Shown: piece after piece, positions 60,985-64,000 of the stretch | How the letters are laid out: the number at the start of each line of letters is the position of its first letter | How positions within the stretch are numbered: position 1 is the first letter of the stretch | Source: Pedobacter chitinilyticus | GTDB taxonomy: Bacteria; Bacteroidota; Bacteroidia; Sphingobacteriales; Sphingobacteriaceae | DNA: 64,000 bases | Assembly: GCF_003313385.1 (NCBI RefSeq) | Contig: NZ_QMHN01000001.1 | Location: forward strand, 929,325 to 993,324 | Direction: 5' to 3' | Notes under the pieces: model-generated | Seen by the model: only the letters and a program-made list of their open reading frames with translations | The model's database searches: none | What the model was told of the DNA's origin: nothing | Program-made: the position numbers and the translations under genes

Positions 60985-60992
60985 TATTTTTG
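60985..60992 (+). promoter_or_regulatory. -7 promoter element of rpoN
   Basis: TATTTTTG, an exact TAnnTTTG match, ends 21 bases before ATG 61014. It overlaps the upstream TTG at 60990, which argues against that start. Confidence 0.55.
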
Positions 60993-61013
60993 GAACTCGA
61001 ATTCATCCCAAAT

Positions 61014-62489
61014 ATGCTAAAACAACATCTTCAGCAAAAGTTATTACAAAAACTATCGCCTCAACAAATTCAGTTTATCAAATTGTTGCAGGTGCCAACG
61101 GTAGCTTTAGATACTCGCATCAAAGAAGAATTAGAAGAAAATCCAGCGCTTGAGGATTCGAGTTTAATGACTTTAGACGAACCTAAAGGTGAATATGACG
61201 ACCTACAGGACGATAGAGACGACTTTGACGGCGATAAAGGTGAAGACACTGGTATGGATGAGTTCAATGTAGATGATTATCTACAGGACGACAGCACCAA
61301 CGATTATAGCACTTCGTATAACAATGGCGACGATGAAGAAGACAAGAAGGAAACACCTATTGCCATTGAAACTACTTTTTTTGAAAGTTTACAACAGCAA
61401 TTGGATTTAGTTCCCTTATCTGATCAAGATTTTATCATAGGCAAACAGATTATTGGCAGTTTAGATGACGATGGTTACCTACGCAGACCAATCACCTCTA
61501 TGATTGATGACTTGGCCTTCTCACAAAATGTGATGGTGGAAGAAGAGGATGTCTTGGAAATGCTGAAATTGATCCAAAGCTTTGATCCTGCTGGAATTGC
61601 TGCCAGAGACTTACAAGAATGCTTGACTTTACAGTTAAAGAAAAAAGACGCTAACAATCCTTTAATTAAAAAGGCAATTGAAATTGTAGAGCATCACCTT
61701 GATGAATTTACCAGAAAACACTACGATAAGTTAGAACGTGCCGTTGGCCTTAATAGCGAAGAGCTTAAAGAAGTAGTTGCCGAAATTTTACGCCTAAATC
61801 CAAAACCAGGTGATTCAAATCAGGTAACAACCAAGCAAATGCAAATCATTCCCGACTTCCATATCTCGAATAATGATGGTGTTTTGGTACTTACTTTGAA
61901 TGCTAGAAATGCCCCTGAATTAAGGGTAAGCCGTTCGTATATGGACATGTTTGAGCATTACGACAAGGCTTCACAAAAAGATAAGAAGATGAAGGAAGCC
62001 GTTCAGTTTGTAAAGCAGAAGCTTGATTCGGCTAAATGGTTTATTGATGCGATTAAGCAAAGACAGCAAACCTTGCTAAAAACCATGAATGCGATTATGC
62101 ACTATCAATATGATTATTTCCTAACCGGTGATGAACGTAAGTTAAGACCAATGATCTTAAAGGATATTGCAGACAAGATTGATATGGATATTTCTACGGT
62201 ATCAAGGGTAGCTAATTCGAAATATGTACAAACCGAGTTTGGTACTTTTCTTTTAAAATCTTTCTTCTCTGAAGCTATCCAAACCGAAAGCGGTGAAGAG
62301 GTTTCTAACAAAGAGGTAAAGAAAATATTGGAGGACTGCATTGGAAAAGAAGATAAGCGTAAGCCTTTGGCCGATGAACGTTTAACGGAAATCCTGAAAG
62401 AGCACGGTTACAATATTGCGAGAAGAACAGTAGCTAAATACCGTGAGCAAATGAACATTCCAGTAGCTAGATTAAGGAAAGAACTTTAA
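61014..62489 (+). CDS. rpoN: RNA polymerase sigma-54 factor
   Basis: A 491-residue alternative sigma factor. Region I is Gln/Leu-rich (MLKQHLQQKLLQKLSPQQIQFIKLLQ). An acidic region II follows (about 55-115), then the core-binding domain, and the C-terminal DNA-binding part with the RpoN box ARRTVAKYRE that reads the -24 element. Start ATG 61014 agrees with family N-termini and with the promoter. Convergent with the PorP/SprF gene, with only 2 bases between the stops. No activator (bEBP) is in the window. Confidence 0.97.
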   Translation: MLKQHLQQKLLQKLSPQQIQFIKLLQVPTVALDTRIKEELEENPALEDSSLMTLDEPKGEYDDLQDDRDDFDGDKGEDTGMDEFNVDDYLQDDSTNDYSTSYNNGDDEEDKKETPIAIETTFFESLQQQLDLVPLSDQDFIIGKQIIGSLDDDGYLRRPITSMIDDLAFSQNVMVEEEDVLEMLKLIQSFDPAGIAARDLQECLTLQLKKKDANNPLIKKAIEIVEHHLDEFTRKHYDKLERAVGLNSEELKEVVAEILRLNPKPGDSNQVTTKQMQIIPDFHISNNDGVLVLTLNARNAPELRVSRSYMDMFEHYDKASQKDKKMKEAVQFVKQKLDSAKWFIDAIKQRQQTLLKTMNAIMHYQYDYFLTGDERKLRPMILKDIADKIDMDISTVSRVANSKYVQTEFGTFLLKSFFSEAIQTESGEEVSNKEVKKILEDCIGKEDKRKPLADERLTEILKEHGYNIARRTVAKYREQMNIPVARLRKEL

Positions 62490-62491
62490 GA

Positions 62492-63511
62492 TTATCTCCA
62501 GGTTCTACCGCCGCTAAACACCTGATAAACGTTATTTAATTGGAAGCCCAGTACAATTTCATGGCTACCATTAGAAACGGTGTTCAATTCAGAAACCGTA
62601 AAATCATAGGCATAGGTTAAATTAAGGAATCTTTTAAAATTGATGCCCGCCATTGCCGAAAAGGAGTCTGATTTACGATAGCTACCACCAATCCATATTT
62701 TATTTTTGTAATCGAGCTTAAGATTCAGATCAAATGAAATCGGTAATCCTTCTACCCTTTTCACCATGAATGACGGGATGGCCGAAATATCCTCATCCAC
62801 AAAAAGCTTGTAGCCAGAAGTTAAAAAGAAATGCGGTACAGATTTCCCTGTACTATAATCAGCGCTACTGGTAAAGGCTAATTTTTGCGGCAAAATTTGC
62901 TGTGATGAAATACCAGCAAAAAATCTGGCACCATAATACCAAACACCCATGGATAAATCTGGCTTAAACTGACTTACCACTGCACCTGCTAATGCTGGAT
63001 CATTGGCATTTTCCAAAGTAATTTGTTTCATGTCCAAAGCAATGCGGCTCACTCCAGCGTAAACTCCTACCGATAAGTTATTTGTTCCGCTCATTCGAAG
63101 GTGGTAAGCATAACTAACACCTGCATCAATTCTTGAAATAGGACCTGCCTTATCTGAAACCATCATCACGCCTACGCCGTGGTGAGCTGGAGAGGCGGTA
63201 TAGTTTTGCAAATAACTTCGGCTCATCGGATCATCACCTTTCTCTGGAAGCGATAAAGGATTGCCCCAGAGGTAATCATCGCCTAAGCTCCAATGTGCCG
63301 ACAGAAATGAAGTCTTGGGCGCATTCTCTATACCCGACCACTGAGAGCGATGTCCCACTTTAATGTCAGCATAATTCTCTGTGCCGCTTAAAGCTGGATT
63401 TAACAAATAATTATTGAATATGTATTGCGTGTATTGTGGTCGTTGTTGGGCAAACAGTTGAGTCGCAACCATTGAAAACATTAAAATACAGGTAGATCTC
63501 TTTAAAAACAT
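62492..63511 (-). CDS. PorP/SprF-family outer-membrane protein, second copy
   Basis: A 339-residue outer-membrane barrel. The signal is MFLKRSTCILMFSMVATQLFAQ. The family hallmark follows: QRPQYTQYIFNNYLLNPALSGTENYADIKVGHRSQWSGIENAPKT. The last residues are VYQVFSGGRTWR. Its ATG overlaps the stop of the CHU_C gene upstream by one base (TAATG), so translation is coupled, as expected for a cargo/partner pair of the type IX system. It is clearly diverged from the copy at 31837. Confidence 0.93.
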   Translation of the reverse strand: MFLKRSTCILMFSMVATQLFAQQRPQYTQYIFNNYLLNPALSGTENYADIKVGHRSQWSGIENAPKTSFLSAHWSLGDDYLWGNPLSLPEKGDDPMSRSYLQNYTASPAHHGVGVMMVSDKAGPISRIDAGVSYAYHLRMSGTNNLSVGVYAGVSRIALDMKQITLENANDPALAGAVVSQFKPDLSMGVWYYGARFFAGISSQQILPQKLAFTSSADYSTGKSVPHFFLTSGYKLFVDEDISAIPSFMVKRVEGLPISFDLNLKLDYKNKIWIGGSYRKSDSFSAMAGINFKRFLNLTYAYDFTVSELNTVSNGSHEIVLGFQLNNVYQVFSGGRTWR

Positions 63512-64000
63512 TATCTAATAATGGTAAGCGTGCCAGTGATTGGCTTTTTGCCGACTGCTAAATTAATAATATAATAATACACTCCAACAGGTAGTGGATT
63601 ATGGTTATAAGTTCCGTCAAATGGCTTAGTATATCCTTTACTTCTAAATACATTCTGTCCAGCCCTGTCAAAAATCTCTACAGTTGCTGCTGGGTAGCTG
63701 TCTATATATTTGAGATTCCATTCATCATTGATCGCATCTCCATTTGGAGTAATGGCACTAGGAACTTCTAAATTTTTAAGCAGCTTTACAAACACCTCAT
63801 CGGTTTGTACGCAACCTTTTTCGCTAGTCACAATTAACCGATAAAGCATATCTTCTGTTGGATGAACTACAGGGTTCAACACATCATCTCTATCCAAACC
63901 AGTAGCTGGTATCCACTTATAGGTCAGGTTCTTTCCAAAACCAAATGCAGTAGCCGACAAGGTAGCCATTCCACCTTCTAATACTTTTTTATCTTCTCCT
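63511..64000 (-). CDS. T9SS type B (CHU_C) secreted protein, C-terminal fragment
   Basis: The C-terminal 160 or so residues of a larger secreted protein whose N-terminus lies past the window edge; the frame is open there (GEDKKVLEGGMATL...). A PKD/Ig-like module (about 10-70, LTYKWIPATGLDRDDVLNPVVHPTE) is followed by the gliding-motility C-terminal domain (SAITPNGDAINDEWNLKYI, VEIFDRAGQNVF, GVYYYIINL, TGTLTIIR). PorP/SprF follows by one-base overlap, which identifies the pair as a cargo and its outer-membrane partner. Confidence 0.9.
   Translation of the reverse strand, partial: GEDKKVLEGGMATLSATAFGFGKNLTYKWIPATGLDRDDVLNPVVHPTEDMLYRLIVTSEKGCVQTDEVFVKLLKNLEVPSAITPNGDAINDEWNLKYIDSYPAATVEIFDRAGQNVFRSKGYTKPFDGTYNHNPLPVGVYYYIINLAVGKKPITGTLTIIR

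Noticed and set aside
60990..61013. Longer N-terminus for RpoN from TTG 60990
   Set aside because: The codon overlaps an exact -7 promoter element, and region I begins at ATG 61014.

Overview
The window is a 64 kb chromosomal piece from a member of the Bacteroidota, most likely Sphingobacteriaceae and Pedobacter-like. The evidence is a SusC/SusD pair with a pectin-degrading gene set, PorP/SprF proteins paired with gliding-motility-type C-terminal (CHU_C) domain proteins of the type IX secretion system (T9SS), a DUF3667 protein, weak Shine-Dalgarno signals, and repeated exact matches to the Bacteroidota -7 promoter element TAnnTTTG. The sequence is AT-rich. I found no tRNA, rRNA, CRISPR array, insertion sequence or prophage. 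The genus is an inference.

Region 1 (1-31.8 kb) is mainly housekeeping. It holds the end of lepA, folD, a Rieske protein, queE, a TPR/PD40/OmpA protein with the PorE architecture, kdsA, recQ, kdsD, a mannose-1-phosphate guanylyltransferase, rlmB, dnaB, a LOG-family protein, a chromate transporter, etfB-etfA, a bifunctional nuclease, a nucleoside symporter, citrate synthase, an overlapping DUF1801 / phage-type GNAT-like protein / miaA / D12 adenine methylase operon, and a beta-CASP metallo-hydrolase. A DUF2071 gene directly behind kdsA is interrupted by one in-frame TAA.

Region 2 (31.8-37.6 kb, minus strand) is an operon for a secreted surface assembly. It encodes a 1008-residue glycine-rich adhesin-like protein, a short Ig-like protein, a CHU_C protein and a PorP/SprF protein. 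A second CHU_C + PorP/SprF pair lies at 62.5-64 kb and runs off the window edge.

Region 3 (37.9-58.7 kb, minus strand) is a pectin utilisation locus: SusC, SusD, a surface DUF4957/DUF5123 lipoprotein, a CE12 acetylesterase, two tandem CE8 pectin methylesterases, a PL1 pectate lyase, a GH43, then a second transcription unit with a GH28 polygalacturonase, a GH105 fusion, a PL10 pectate lyase, a two-domain alpha/beta-hydrolase esterase and an N-formylglutamate-amidohydrolase-like protein. The logic is surface de-esterification and cleavage of homogalacturonan, import through SusCD, and removal of unsaturated galacturonate by GH105. A LacI-family gene is divergent from susC. A near-identical 15-bp site (TATGCAAWCGTTCCC) lies upstream of both susC and the GH28 unit, so one LacI regulator probably controls both.

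Region 4 (59.9-64 kb) has a DUF4440 protein, mscL, rpoN and the second T9SS pair.

The most useful observations are the nonsense-interrupted DUF2071 gene, the shared LacI-type operator, the phage-type GNAT-like gene wedged into the miaA-dam operon, the shared C-terminal tail of two secreted proteins in the adhesin operon, and near-leaderless promoter spacing at dnaB and the mannose-1-phosphate guanylyltransferase gene. Where a TTG or GTG lay upstream of a better ATG, I moved the start and give the reason.
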